A DNA stretch of 64,000 bases from Rattus norvegicus (Eukaryota > Chordata > Mammalia > Rodentia > Muridae). The stretch lies in assembly GCF_036323735.1 (NCBI RefSeq), contig NC_086029.1, forward strand, positions 49,351,357 to 49,415,356, written 5' to 3'. Below, one piece after another: positions 23,500 to 33,954 of this stretch (position 1 is the stretch's first letter; every line of letters begins with the position of its first letter). The translations under genes were made by a program, and so were the position numbers. The notes under the pieces are model-generated. The model was not told the origin of the DNA and did not search any database. It worked only from the letters and a program-made list of their open reading frames with translations.

Positions 23500-24470
23500 C
23501 ACTCATTAAATCCCAGGAAATAGTTTCCCAACTCTAACAACTGCTATGATGAAATGGGAATTTATTACAGTTTGGGAGTGGGATGCTCCTTGGGAGTCCA
23601 GGGGAAACAGACCAAACTTCTGCTCTGTGGCCAGTGTGACTCCTCTAGCAAGTGAATACATTTTTATTTATTTATTTTTTTCTTGTTTTGAACTCAAAAC
23701 TGACTCTGAGAACCTAGAAGTTCCTGTCTTCGGTGCCACTTGAAAGAAGCTGAGAGCATTCTATGCTCTCTGTGTAGAACAAACTAGAGCTTTAATGGCC
23801 TGTGGTGCTATTTGAATTCGCATGCTAATAGGTATTTCCCATTTCAGAAACAAGTATGCAGTAAGCCAGAATTAATTCCAATGCTGGCCGTTGTTATGGG
23901 CAACTAATTTTTGTTGACTTCTTGGCTAGAAGGAGCAATGAGGAAATTAAAGAAAGTTATCTTTTTCCTCTGCCCGTACCATCCGGTGGCACCCAAATGT
24001 CTCCCGAGTGAATCCCCCATTATTCTAGCTGCTAAGCACCCTGTTTGCTGTGTACTTTTTTTAAAAAGCTAATAATAAAGGAATCCAATATGGAGACCAT
24101 CGAAGGGGCATTAAGAATGGGACGTGTAACACACATTTGACTAGGTTTCTCCTGTCCGAGTGAGGCCGAGCAGACGGCCCAGCACGTGTTGAGGGCATGG
24201 AGCCGGAACAGTTGGCCTTAAACTCAATTAAGGATGGAGACTTCAGAAAAGGGACAGCTGGGTAGGCACATGGCTGCTCTTCCGAAGGAAAGGACAAGGG
24301 TTCAGGAAGCAAGGGGAGCTGGGTGGTTTTCCAGTCTTTGCAGAGGCTGACCTGGCCACAGCTTTCCCTCAGAGTTAACTGTGAGTTCTCGTGGCCTCCA
24401 GTGGAGTCCTTCTGGAGATGGCCATCTTTCTGAACATTGTCCCATGGGAATTCTCTGATTATTTTCTTCA
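23500..24470. other. Repeat-poor stretch, possible conserved noncoding DNA
   Basis: No repeat is recognised. 23800-24060 holds AT cores such as GAATTCGCATGCTAATAGG and CAGAATTAATTCC. The 136-codon minus frame at 24061 shows no known domain. Confidence 0.4.
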
Positions 24471-24807
24471 ACTAAGAGCCGTGATGTTAAATAAATACCA
24501 GGCAGACTCAGAGTCAGGAGCCAGGCTTTGGCTAAGATCCTTGCACAGAATTTTTTAGAATCCCTGTTTTACCTGATTTTGTTTTTGTCCCTGAGTCAGG
24601 CTAGGCTGACACCATGATGGGCTTCAAACTGGCGGTTCAGGAGACTAGGCCTAAATCTATGTTTCCAAGAGCCGGGCAAGTCCAGGAAGGGCCCGGGCAA
24701 GCTAAGAAGTGAAGAAAACCCCAGACTTCAGGCAGCTAGTCAGAAACTGCCCTGCCATCAGAAGTCATCCTGCCACTGGGCCTGAGACAAGGGCAATGGG
24801 TCAGCAA

Positions 24808-24907
24808 CAGTTTCCAGACTTCCCCAGTATCAGTTTCCAGACTTCCCCACAACAGTTTCCAGACTTCCCCAGTAACAGTTTTCAGACTTCCCCACAACAG
24901 TTTCCAG
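24808..24907 (+). repeat. Tandem repeat of alternating 23- and 22-bp units
   Basis: Four units of CAGTTTCCAGACTTCCCC plus a partial fifth. Unit lengths are 23, 22, 23 and 22 bp because the ends alternate between AGTA(T/A) and ACAA. It is thus a 45-bp dimer present twice. Confidence 0.95.
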
Positions 24908-25157
24908 GTCTCCAGGTTCCAGTAATTGTTCTGGAGTGTCCCCAGAGAGTAAGGCAATAGATTTAGAGGTCACCTGCCCTCCCACTACCCCTGCCCCAGA
25001 ATCCCCCTAATGTGTTTTAAATCAGCCTGAGCGCTTACTTGGGTGTCTCCATCTTTATGGATGGTAGACCTCACTGTGCTGGACTCCCCACTTTTTGTGT
25101 TTATATACTGCTTGAGTCTGGGGTATCATTCTTCAGCAAATCATGGTCCCTTACATC

Positions 25158-25280
25158 CTGAAGAAGTCAGTTTGTTGAGTATACATAACTCACTAGTGTT
25201 TGTTTATGAAACATCTCATAAAAACATTTATAAGCCTTAGAATAATTTCCTTTCTGACTGTGCACCATGGTCCTTAACTG
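25158..25280 (+). repeat. Dispersed element E, copy 1
   Basis: AAGTCAGTTTGTTGAGTATA through CATCTCATAAAAACATTTAT to CTGTGCACCATGG. It aligns with 28420-28540 in the same order but is well diverged. Probably the 3' part of an unnamed LTR that starts upstream near 24480. Confidence 0.55.
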
Positions 25281-25496
25281 TCCTTCTGGGAACGGTTAGA
25301 TATTAGACTGTGCCATTTGCAAATCTATCTCTATTGATTTCTCTCTTAGTGAAAATTAACATAAGCACCAAGCTTAAAAAGCATTTTAAATACCCTAACA
25401 AGGAAAAAGCAGACGTTCTCTGAGTCTAACGAAAGCAGGACATCCAGCCTGATGTTTATTTTCTATTCTCCGACGTGGAGATGCTCCCAGTGTAGA

Positions 25497-25684
25497 ATTC
25501 AGTCTCTTCATGCAAATCCTGTAATCGGATCTCTTGTACCCTCAGAGACCAGAATAGGATACCAGATCCCCTGGGACTTGAGTTAAGGGCAGATGTGAGC
25601 CTCTGTGTGGTGCTGGGAACTGAACCTGGGTGATCTGTAAGAGCAGGCAGTGTTCTTAAGTGCTGAGCCATCTCTCTGCCATAG
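25497..25684 (-). mobile_element. B2/B3-type SINE, minus orientation
   Basis: The minus strand starts TGGCAGAGAGATGGCTCAGC with a tRNA-like A box. It continues with CCAGGTTCAGTTCCCAGCAC (B box region) and CCAGGGGATCTGGTATCC. Confidence 0.85.
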
Positions 25685-25699
25685 GCTCTGCTTCTTACA

Positions 25700-25903
25700 C
25701 ATGTCCTCTGTATTTATGACAGCTTCTGTGGCTGCAGCCACTGCTCACTGCAGCACATGTCCTATGACAGCTTCTTTGGCTGTAGCCACCACTCACTGCT
25801 TCACTTGTTCTCTGTATCTATGACAGCTCCTGTGGCCATTGATCACTGCTGCACATGTCCTATGACAGCTGCTGTGGCCACAGCCACCGCTCACTCTGCT
25901 GCA
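25700..25903 (+). repeat. Four-copy ~50-bp tandem repeat with alternating unit types
   Basis: Units lie at 25700-25755, 25756-25803, 25804-25853 and 25854-25903. All contain TATGACAGC, TGTGGC-like and CTCACTGC-like blocks. Units 1 and 3 carry an extra CTCTGTAT, while units 2 and 4 read CATGTCCTATGACAGC. A ~104-bp dimer was therefore duplicated. Confidence 0.9.
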
Positions 25904-26163
25904 TTCTTTATGCCTGCATCTGGTAAGCATACATGCATATTTAGTGAGTATGATTTGCATGCAGGCCACACACCTGGCATAAGATATTAAGCATGGATTC
26001 CTATTACTAGGAATTCATGTTATGGGGTGTGACATGGAAATGTTCATCTGTTTACTTCATATCTTAGGACCCAACTGTTGCTGTCAACATCAGAGAGGAT
26101 TTTAGAGACAATTTCTGTCTCTGTCTTTGTTCCTAATTTTTAGTTTTCTAATTCTATAGGCAA

Positions 26164-26192
26164 TGTGTGTGTGTGTGTGTGTGTGTGTGTGT

Positions 26193-26252
<60 letters not shown>
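26164..26252 (+). repeat. (GT)n then (GA)n compound microsatellite
   Basis: About 29 nt of GT, a short CT step, then about 58 nt of GA. Confidence 0.98.
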
Positions 26253-26256
<4 letters not shown>

Positions 26257-26370
26257 GACAGAGACAGCAGGTAGAGGCAGAGATGCACACATATACACAC
26301 ACGGACACACAGAGAGTGACAGGGAGACATACACATGTGGAGACTCACTCACTGAGAGACACACATATAG

Positions 26371-26978
26371 ATGGAGGCACACATATACGTGGAGGCACAC
26401 ACATATATGTGGAGGCACACACATATACATGGAGGCACACACATATATGTGGAGGCACACACATATACATGGAGACACACACATATACATGGAGGCACAC
26501 ACATACATGGAGGCACACACATACATGGAGGCACACACATACATGGAGGCACACACATACATGGAGGCACACACATACATGGAGGCACACACATACATGG
26601 AGGCATACCCATACATGGAGGCACACACATACATGGAGGCACACACATACATGGAGGCATACACATACATGGAGGCACACACATACATGGAGGCACACAC
26701 ATACATGGAGGCATACCCATACATGGAGGCACACACATACATGGAGGCACACACACATACATGGAGGCATACACATACATGGAGGCACACACATACATGG
26801 AGGCACACGCATACACGTGGAGGCACACACATACATGGAGGCACACGCATACACGTGGAGGCACACACATACACGTGGAGGCACACACACACATGGAGGC
26901 ATACACATATATGGAGGCACACACATATACATGGAGGCACACACATACATGGAGACACATAGACATGGAGGCACACAC
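26371..26978 (+). repeat. 18/20-bp minisatellite
   Basis: About 30 units of an 18-bp motif (CATGGAGGCACACACATA), with 20-bp variants containing an extra TA at both ends of the array. Because 18 is a multiple of three and no unit contains a stop in most frames, frames of 211-284 codons are open on both strands. They encode only six-residue repeats and are not genes. It lies between a (GT)(GA) compound tract and more CA/GAGG repeats. Confidence 0.97.
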
Positions 26979-27178
26979 AAAGCGACATCTACAAAAGAGA
27001 GAAAGACACATACATAAAGGCATATACACAGCTACACACACAGATACACACACAGACACACACAAAGAGGCACACAGAGAGGCACACAGAGAGGCACACA
27101 CACAGGCACATACACAGGCATGCAGAGAGGGAAGGACAGGGAGGAGAAAGGGCAGAGAGAGAAACAGGCACGCATGCT
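26979..27178 (+). repeat. Degenerate CACA / GAGGCACA repeat tract
   Basis: Irregular ACACAC, AGAGAGGCACACAG and GGCACATACACA units continuing from the minisatellite. Confidence 0.85.
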
Positions 27179-27253
27179 ACAGAAGTCAGCTGATTGAGCA
27201 TGTAATTTGTAGCATCATTTCTTGATGTAGCTGAGATTTAAAAATGCATGCAT

Positions 27254-27432
27254 GGGGCTGGCGAGATGGTTCACTGAGTAAGGGAGTTTGTCACCAAGCT
27301 GACAACCTTTGATCCCTGGGACTCACATGGTAAAAGGAGAAAACTGACTTTCATAGGTTGTCTCCTGGCCTCCGTGTGTTCTGGATGGCACATAAGTGTA
27401 TGATATGTGGCATACACATGCACGCTACATTC
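27254..27432 (+). mobile_element. B2/B3-type SINE
   Basis: GGGGCTGGCGAGATGGTTCA head, then TTTGATCCCTGGGACTCACA (B box region) and GTTGTCTCCTGGCCTCCG. It ends in CATACACATGCACGC. Confidence 0.8.
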
Positions 27433-27435
27433 ATA

Positions 27436-28005
27436 GATAGAATTGGGGAATGCATCTATGTGTCACGGACTCTCCCTTATGAGGGGGAACACAATTTAGG
27501 TAGGAGGTCATTGCCCCTACCGTTGTCTTAAAATACGATGCTGCATAGCCCACAGGCTGCCCAAGGGTTCATTCTGAATTTCAGATTCAGATTGACAGAA
27601 GATATCTCATTGTTCCTAATTGCTCCTGTGGTTTTTAGTTGGGTCTCAGTGACACTGACCTTCTATGAAGAGAGATCGCCAATTGTCTGTGATTTTGTAC
27701 GTTTTAGTGTGGCTCTTCCCAGGATGTCAAGGAACAATTTCCCAGAGATGGTTGTTCTGGCTTCTGCCCATGAAATGATCCTTAGTAAGTTTGTTGAGGA
27801 AGATACCAAGCAAAGGAGGCAGCAGCATGGCTTAGGGAACCCTTTAAATTACCCACCAAGTACCCTGGACAGCTAGTGTGACCCCTAAAACCCACATAAC
27901 ACAACTACTGTGGAATTCGGTGAGGAGCTCTGAAATAGACATCTAGGTGGGTCAGAAGCCAGGGCCACTGCTCATCAGAAAACACCCCATAATTCTTCTG
28001 TTTAT
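27436..28005. other. No gene or named repeat recognised
   Basis: A 112-codon plus frame (27538-27876) starts at the edge of this stretch. It has no recognisable domain and no splice or promoter support. Confidence 0.45.
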
Positions 28006-28014
28006 TCTTCTAAC

Positions 28015-28255
28015 TCCTCCCTTCCCTCTTCCCTTCCCTCCCGATCCCCTCCATTTCCTTCCTCTTCCTCTCTCTTCTCCCTTCTCTCCCTCCTCCTCTC
28101 CCCTTTCTCTCCCTTTTCCTGTCTCTTCCTTCCCTCTCTCTTTCCCTTCCTTCCTTCCTTCCTTCCTTCCTTCCTTCCTTCCTTCCTTCCTTCCTTCCTT
28201 CCTTCCGCACTCCCTTCCTTCCCCACTCTTCCTCTCTCTCCTCTCTCCTCTTTGC
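28015..28255 (+). repeat. Pyrimidine tract with (CCTT)n core
   Basis: 240 nt of almost only C and T on the plus strand. It contains about 15 tandem CCTT units at 28145-28206. Such mirror-type homopurine/homopyrimidine DNA can adopt triplex structure. Confidence 0.97.
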
Positions 28256-28279
28256 TATTTGAAACTGAGGCCCTAAAAC

Positions 28280-28545
28280 AGTAAGAACCAACAAATACTG
28301 GGCCAATTCTCCCTGCCCACCAGAAGCACCCACGGGAATCTCTCCAAACCCGAGGAAACCTCCCACCCCCACTCGTGGGATTTCCCAGAATTCCTGCGGT
28401 TCCGTTCTTTTCTCCCCAATGAAGTCAATTTGTTAAACATATATAATTTATCTTTTGTATGCTTGTAAAACTTCTCATAAATTCATTCATAAGCTATAAA
28501 AATAATCACATTTCTAAATATGCAGCATGGTTTGCGTTTGGGAAA
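28280..28545 (+). repeat. Dispersed element E, copy 2
   Basis: GAAGTCAATTTGTTAAACAT, CTTCTCATAAATTCATTCAT and AATATGCAGCATGG align in order with copy 1 at 25158. Unnamed; likely an old LTR relic. Confidence 0.5.
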
Positions 28546-28559
28546 CACAGATTTTTAGA

Positions 28560-29685
28560 CAAGACACAGAGAGACAAATTTAAATGAACAGCTGGTGAGA
28601 CAAACTAGAGAAAAAGACTCAGCCTCTACATAAGAAGGAGAGTCTGAGGCTGGGGAGCAGCCCAGAGGCTTCAAGTGATGCTCATAGGCTCTTGTTGGAT
28701 CCATGTGCTCCTAGAGATTATCTGGTTGGGGTTTTGTCAAGAGTGGGTCAAGGCAAAACCTGGTCTATTCTTGAAATCTTCTTAACTTTGCTGGTCCCAT
28801 CCCACTGGCCTTATAGACTCCTACCTCAGCCTGATATACTTTCCCCTCACCTTTCAAGATGCCTATAATATGAGCCTCTTGCAGCCTCTCCTGATCCACA
28901 AACCCCGAGGTGAGGTAGTTGACCTCTATGATACGGTGACCACTGGATAGCAGGACTTGGGAAAGATTTCATCTGTGAACAGGCATGTGAAATATAAGCT
29001 GCTGGTTTCTTTGGAAAGTCAGTTGTGTTGGATGGTGTTTTGCTGGGGCAAACATGTGAAGGAGTGATTCCCTGAAGAAGGCATAAGTAAAAGGACCTTT
29101 TGCTAAAGCAACATTTGGCTGAAGTGGACACAGGTGAAAGGATGCATAATAAAGGATTCTTCGCTAAAGACACACATGTATTGGTTCGCCTTACATGCAT
29201 TGTTGAGCTCCATTTGTTGGGATTCCACAGAGAGAAGATTTCTGGTGGTATGCTGGTAGCTTCTTGCCTCTTTTGTGGATTCAGAATGATTGACAGAGTG
29301 GGACTCTGTGAAATATGAGTATTTACAAACTGTTTCCAGAAAAAGTCCCAGCACACGTGTACACTACATGTGCATGAACATGTATGTGCACATATGTGAA
29401 CATGCATGTGGCTGGTTTTAACATTTCTACAGGCATGTACATGTATGCATGTATAAACACACGTGGTTATTAACAATGCTGGTCCCCAGTGCCTTTTCTT
29501 TCTATTTCTGTCATCTGCCTGCTCCTTGTGAAGCAGCTTCTGGATCTAAGTCTTGATCTGCCACTTGTGAGTCCACCTTGCACAGTCCATCCCTTTAGCA
29601 AGATGATACATGTTCATGATCAAGTCCACTCTGATCTTCCTAGACTGAACAGTGAACTACTTCAATACACAGGCCATATAACAGA
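28560..29685. other. No gene or named repeat recognised
   Basis: A 209-codon minus frame (28847-29476) has no domain. Its N-terminal part is only translation of alternating CATGTA-type sequence (29340-29470). Confidence 0.45.
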
Positions 29686-29689
29686 TACA

Positions 29690-30129
29690 ATGTGTGCAGT
29701 ACATACAACACATACCACACACAAACACACCACCAGACAACACCATTTTCAGCAACACACATCACATATGCATATGCCACCAGACAACACACACATACAC
29801 AGACACACATACCTTACGTCTGTATAATACACAAACTATACTACACTACGTACAAATGGCACACATATACTATACATCCTACATACACTCACATACACTA
29901 TACACACAAACCACAAACCATTATATACACAAATAGCTCACACAACACACCTACCTCATATCACACACACATACACACATACACACCGACACATACACAC
30001 ACACACACTGACACAAACACACATATAATATACAAACTATACTATGCTACATACAAATGGCATACATAGACTATACATCCTACATACACTCACATACACT
30101 ATACACACAAGCCACAAGCCATCATATAT

Positions 30130-30170
<41 letters not shown>
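29690..30170 (+). repeat. CA-rich region with a 104-bp direct duplication and (AC)n
   Basis: Copies at 29824-29927 and 30025-30128 share ACAAACTATACTA and TATACATCCTACATACACTC and are roughly 90% alike. A pure (AC)n tract runs 30132-30170. Confidence 0.92.
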
Positions 30171-30172
<2 letters not shown>

Positions 30173-30174
30173 CT

Positions 30175-30830
30175 ATGTAAGCACCACACATAAAAACAGC
30201 ACACACATACAAAACGTGTATGGCACACTCTCCTAAGTTTGACTTCCAGAAGCCTGGGGTGTTACTGGTTCAGTGAGGTGGTAGCCACCTGACACACTGG
30301 GCACAGTAACCACATTTGTGGACGTTCCCCATGCAGGTTCATTTACAGCCTAGACCCAGCCTCTGCATCACTGCTCCACTGGGGGCAGGGGCCTGCTCCC
30401 TGAAGTTTCTGAGTCTGTACAGAGTCCAGCTCTTTTCAGTGGTCTGGGAGTTTTGGGTCAGGATTTGTGGAAAGAGGTGCTAAATGAAATATGTATAGAT
30501 GGAGGGGTTGTGGATCCCCAGCCCTACCATCCCTGTGGCAAGAAGGGTTGTTGGGAGTTCCTGAACTCCCTCCTGAGATGAAGTTATAGAAAGGGGTGTG
30601 TATAGGTTTGGAAGACATCTGGGGAGCTCCCACCCCAGTGCCTGACACTGTCGCATGGATCCTCCTCTTTCTCCTAAGTCCAGGCAGAGATCAGTACAGC
30701 AGTCTTTGAACTCTAACTCATGGGGAAGTGATGGTGATTTGGTTTTCTCTCAACATGCTGAGGCAGAAGAATCACCAAGATTCCCAAACACTTAAGTGTC
30801 AACTTTGCCTGCTGCTCTTTCTCCTGGGTG
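30175..30830. other. No gene or named repeat recognised
   Basis: Mixed sequence with no supported feature. Confidence 0.5.
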
Positions 30831-30839
30831 GCAGTGGGC

Positions 30840-31021
30840 ACATTAGTTACTTTTTTGTTTGTCACTGTAACAAAATCCTTGACAGAAACAATTTAAGGGA
30901 ATAAGGCTTGCCAATTTGTAGAGAAGGAGGGCTTGCAGGGTTTCAGGGAGGGAAAACTTGCAGGGTGCAGGGAGGGAAGCCTTGCAGGGTGCAGGGTTGC
31001 AATGAAGAAGAGCTTGCAGTT

Positions 31022-31093
<72 letters not shown>

Positions 31094-31580
31094 TGCAGGT
31101 TTGCAGGGAGGGAGAGTTTGCAGGGTTGCAGGGCTGGCAGGTTGAAGGGTTGCAAGGAGGGAGAGCTTGCAGGGTTGCAGAGAGAGAGGGGGCCTTGCAA
31201 GTTTGCAAGGAGGGAGAGCTTGCAGGGTGCAGGGTTGCAAGGAGGGAGAATTTACAGGGTTGTAGGGAGGAAGGGCTTGCAAGTTTGCAGGGAGGGAGAG
31301 CTTGCAGGTTTCCAGGAGTCACTACATTCACAGCAGGGAAGATACAGCCAGGCACAGGTTCTATAGTGGTAGGAACATGTGGCAGAGTTCCTCACATCAT
31401 GGCTGGAGCAAGAAGCAGAAAGGTGGTCTGGGACCAGGATGGTTATGACAAAGAATTCTAGCACCTACATCTGTTATCTAGGTCCCATATCTCAAACCTC
31501 CCAGAACAGCTCTCCTAGAGGGGGATCCAAGAACTCAAAGCAGGGTTCTTTGGGGGAACATTGCAGGTTCATACTGCAAC
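30840..31580 (-). mobile_element. Decayed LTR, minus orientation, interrupted by a G-rich minisatellite
   Basis: The left flank (TTAGTTACTTTTTTGTTTG, CACTGTAACAAAATCCTTG) and right flank (CACATCATGGCTGGAGCAAG onward) resemble the minus-strand rodent LTR/MaLR layout. The interior has been replaced by repeats at 30905-31320. Family uncertain. Confidence 0.45.
30905..31320 (+). repeat. G-rich ~25-33-bp minisatellite with an embedded (GA)n
   Basis: Degenerate units of GAGAGCTTGCAGGGTTGCAG type, about 12 copies. They are split by about 66 nt of pure GA at 31026-31091. Confidence 0.93.
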
Positions 31581-31584
31581 AGTG

Positions 31585-32260
31585 GAGGGCAATAAATACC
31601 TCTGCCCGGTCCCTCACTTTTACAGGAGACCAGATTAGGAGTTCATCAGCCACCAACACTAACAGGGGCTTGCTTCAGAGAATAAGGGGGCTCACTCCCC
31701 GAAGTCCTCTACAAGGGTACTCAACTCCTGCAAGGCTTTAGCTAAAACCCAGTTTAAATAACTCATAGAGTTGGTAAGAAATGAAGTGATGTCCTGGTTC
31801 AAATCTGTACCCTGTAAGTTAGAAAAAAATGAGGTCCTGAGAGAGGCAGCTTGTCTACCTAGGTCAATGGTGACAGGGACCTGAGTGGTGGGGCCACATT
31901 TGGAATATTTCTCATTGACCTCTTGAGGCACCTAAGCAGCCCATGTCTAAGGCTCCAAACACATTCTCTTCTCCTTCCATCAATGTGTTCCATGGAGCTA
32001 TTGTCCCTTCAGTACGCACAAGAGAGTTGCTTTCAGTGTTTCCTCTCTCCTTGCCTTTCATATGATCAAGCATCCAATTCCTTTTAAGTTCTCTCTGGAA
32101 CACTGTTTAAACTGTATACCTCACCAGCACCTTTCAAACAGATATCTTGGCTGTTGAAACTCTTGTAGCTAACGAAAGCCAGGTGTTCAGGAAGCTATAC
32201 ACAGGAGCTGTGGAGGAGGCAGAAGACACTTGTATAGTTGTGCTCTTGGCAGGTAGCTGT
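31585..32260. other. No gene recognised; two abutting minus-strand frames
   Basis: Minus frames of 79 codons (31692-31931) and 63 codons (31912-32103) abut in different phases. They have a mixed, protein-like residue composition but match nothing I recognise. Confidence 0.35.
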
Positions 32261-32265
32261 AAGTG

Positions 32266-32267
<2 letters not shown>

Positions 32268-32333
<66 letters not shown>

Positions 32334-32441
32334 TCACACACACAAACACACATATATCTTTCACTTACACACACATTCTCTCTCTCTCTCTCACACACAC
32401 ATGCAGACACACACACATGCAGACACACACACACACTCTTA
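32268..32441 (+). repeat. (CT)n-(CA)n compound microsatellite
   Basis: About 33 nt of CT, then about 30 nt of CA, followed by a second CT/CA block and ATGCAGACACAC units. Confidence 0.97.
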
Positions 32442-32779
32442 CAAGCACATGCACATACATGTCAACATTGAAGATCAGTATCTTACTTCTTAGGGAAACA
32501 AAAAGCAAAGCACGTTGCACAGCGCATGGGAATTATATCTCTTCACATCCTCCTCCCTCTCCTCCCACACTCCTCTCAGGGTCTATCTTGCATCCCTTCC
32601 CCTCTCTTTTTTCATTTCTCTTCTCTTCTCTCCTACATTTTTCTCTCTGTCACTTTTTATCCTTTCCAAATAAGATGTCTATCCTGCATTTAGCTCCACT
32701 CTCTTCCTTTCGTTCGTCATGAACATGGAGGGCTCCTTGTTTTGGTATATGGCTTTCCATCCTTTGCCAGTGATGTTTA

Positions 32780-33070
32780 AGCAAAAGATTAAAGATGGCA
32801 CAGCTTGAATCACAGGGGTTTACATCACACAGCTCAGGAGGTTGGGAGTCTGAGATCAAGGAGCTGGCAGGTTGGTTTCTTCTGAGACCACAGGAAAATC
32901 TGTTCTAGGCTTCTCTCCGGGTTCTAGAGGCCCATGGCAATGTTTACCATGCTTTCCCTTCATCCATAACACCCAGACATCTTTCCTTATCTCCATGCTC
33001 TGTCTTCAGATCTACCCCTTTCCTAAGGACACATCAGTCACATTGGATTAAAGGCTATTGACCTTGGGCA
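32780..33070 (-). mobile_element. MLT1-type LTR, minus orientation
   Basis: GGTTGGGAGTCTGAGATCAA, GCAGGTTGGTTTCTTCTGAG and AAGGACACATCAGTCACATT, then GGATTAAAGGC. These are in the order of a reversed MLT1 LTR. Confidence 0.7.
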
Positions 33071-33504
33071 TGACCCTGCTTTATACACGCGAGACCACCC
33101 AATTTCCAAATAGGGGTGCACTCTCAGTTACGAGTGGTGATTGGTGGAGATGTTTTGTGGGAAGTCGTGGAAATAATTCAACCACATGAAGGAGTAAAGG
33201 TGGGATGGGAATTATAAAGGTTCTGTCTGCAGCTTCACATAGCTTACCCCAGTGTTCTGCTAAATAACCAACAGGCAAGTCTACAAAGTGTAAATTTCTG
33301 GAAGTGGCTTGAACAACTCTTCGAGAACACGGAGATAGCAAGTGGCAGGGAGACGGACTTGACAGTCTCTTATTTTAACCAATATGCCTGCAGTTCCTCT
33401 TCAGCCTGGGTGGACTTTCAGAATAAGCACTGAGCAGTTAACATAAAGGTTGACTGTATGAGGAAAGATAGCACACTGATGGGAAGATGTCACAAGTAAG
33501 GTAT

Positions 33505-33939
33505 TGTAATGGCTATTCCTGGGGGCAATGTGACTGTATTTGGAATGAATTACAATCCAGAATCGGAAGGCTCACCTGTGACCCAGATCTTGAGGCATAG
33601 TGGCTATGAATCCAAGGAGACTAAGGCAAGGAGATCTCTGAGTTCAAGGTCATCTGGGACAAAGCAAGTCCCAGATCTGGGCGTGGTGGTGCCCTCCTTT
33701 AATCTGGGCCACACCTTCTGCTGGAGACCTACATAAGGGCACTGGAAGAAGGAAGACACTTGCTCGCCTGCTTGCCTTATGGGACTGATCAACTACCACA
33801 TCATTGGACTTTCATTCACAGCTGCTGCTGACCATTGTTGGGGAGTTGGACTACAGACTGTAAGTCATCATAATACATTCCCTTACTATATAGAGACTAC
33901 CCATGCGTTCTGTGACTCTAGAGCACCCTGACTAATACA
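33505..33939 (+). mobile_element. Solo ERVL-type LTR
   Basis: Starts TGTAATGGCTATTCCTGGGG and ends CACCCTGACTAATACA, an ERVL-LTR-like terminus. The flanks GGTAT and AGTAT form a 4/5 target duplication. The middle contains a short B1-like segment (GAGATCTCTGAGTTCAAGG). Confidence 0.7.
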
Positions 33940-33954
33940 AGTATGAAAGCCTGT

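Noticed and set aside
26371..26978. Regular repeat pattern that could suggest a CRISPR array
   Set aside because: Units are directly adjacent with no unique spacers, and the DNA is mammalian.
26140..27225. Six overlapping frames of 211-284 codons on both strands
   Set aside because: All are translations of the (GT)/(GA) tract and the 18-bp minisatellite, with two- or six-residue repeats only.
27538..27876. 112-codon plus frame of normal composition
   Set aside because: No known domain and no gene-like context. Kept only as a remark in the region entry.
28010..28372. Lys/Arg/Glu-rich 120-codon minus frame
   Set aside because: Produced by the CCTT pyrimidine tract.
28847..29476. 209-codon minus frame
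   Set aside because: The N-terminal third is translation of alternating ACATGTA sequence and the rest has no recognisable domain. Likely chance.
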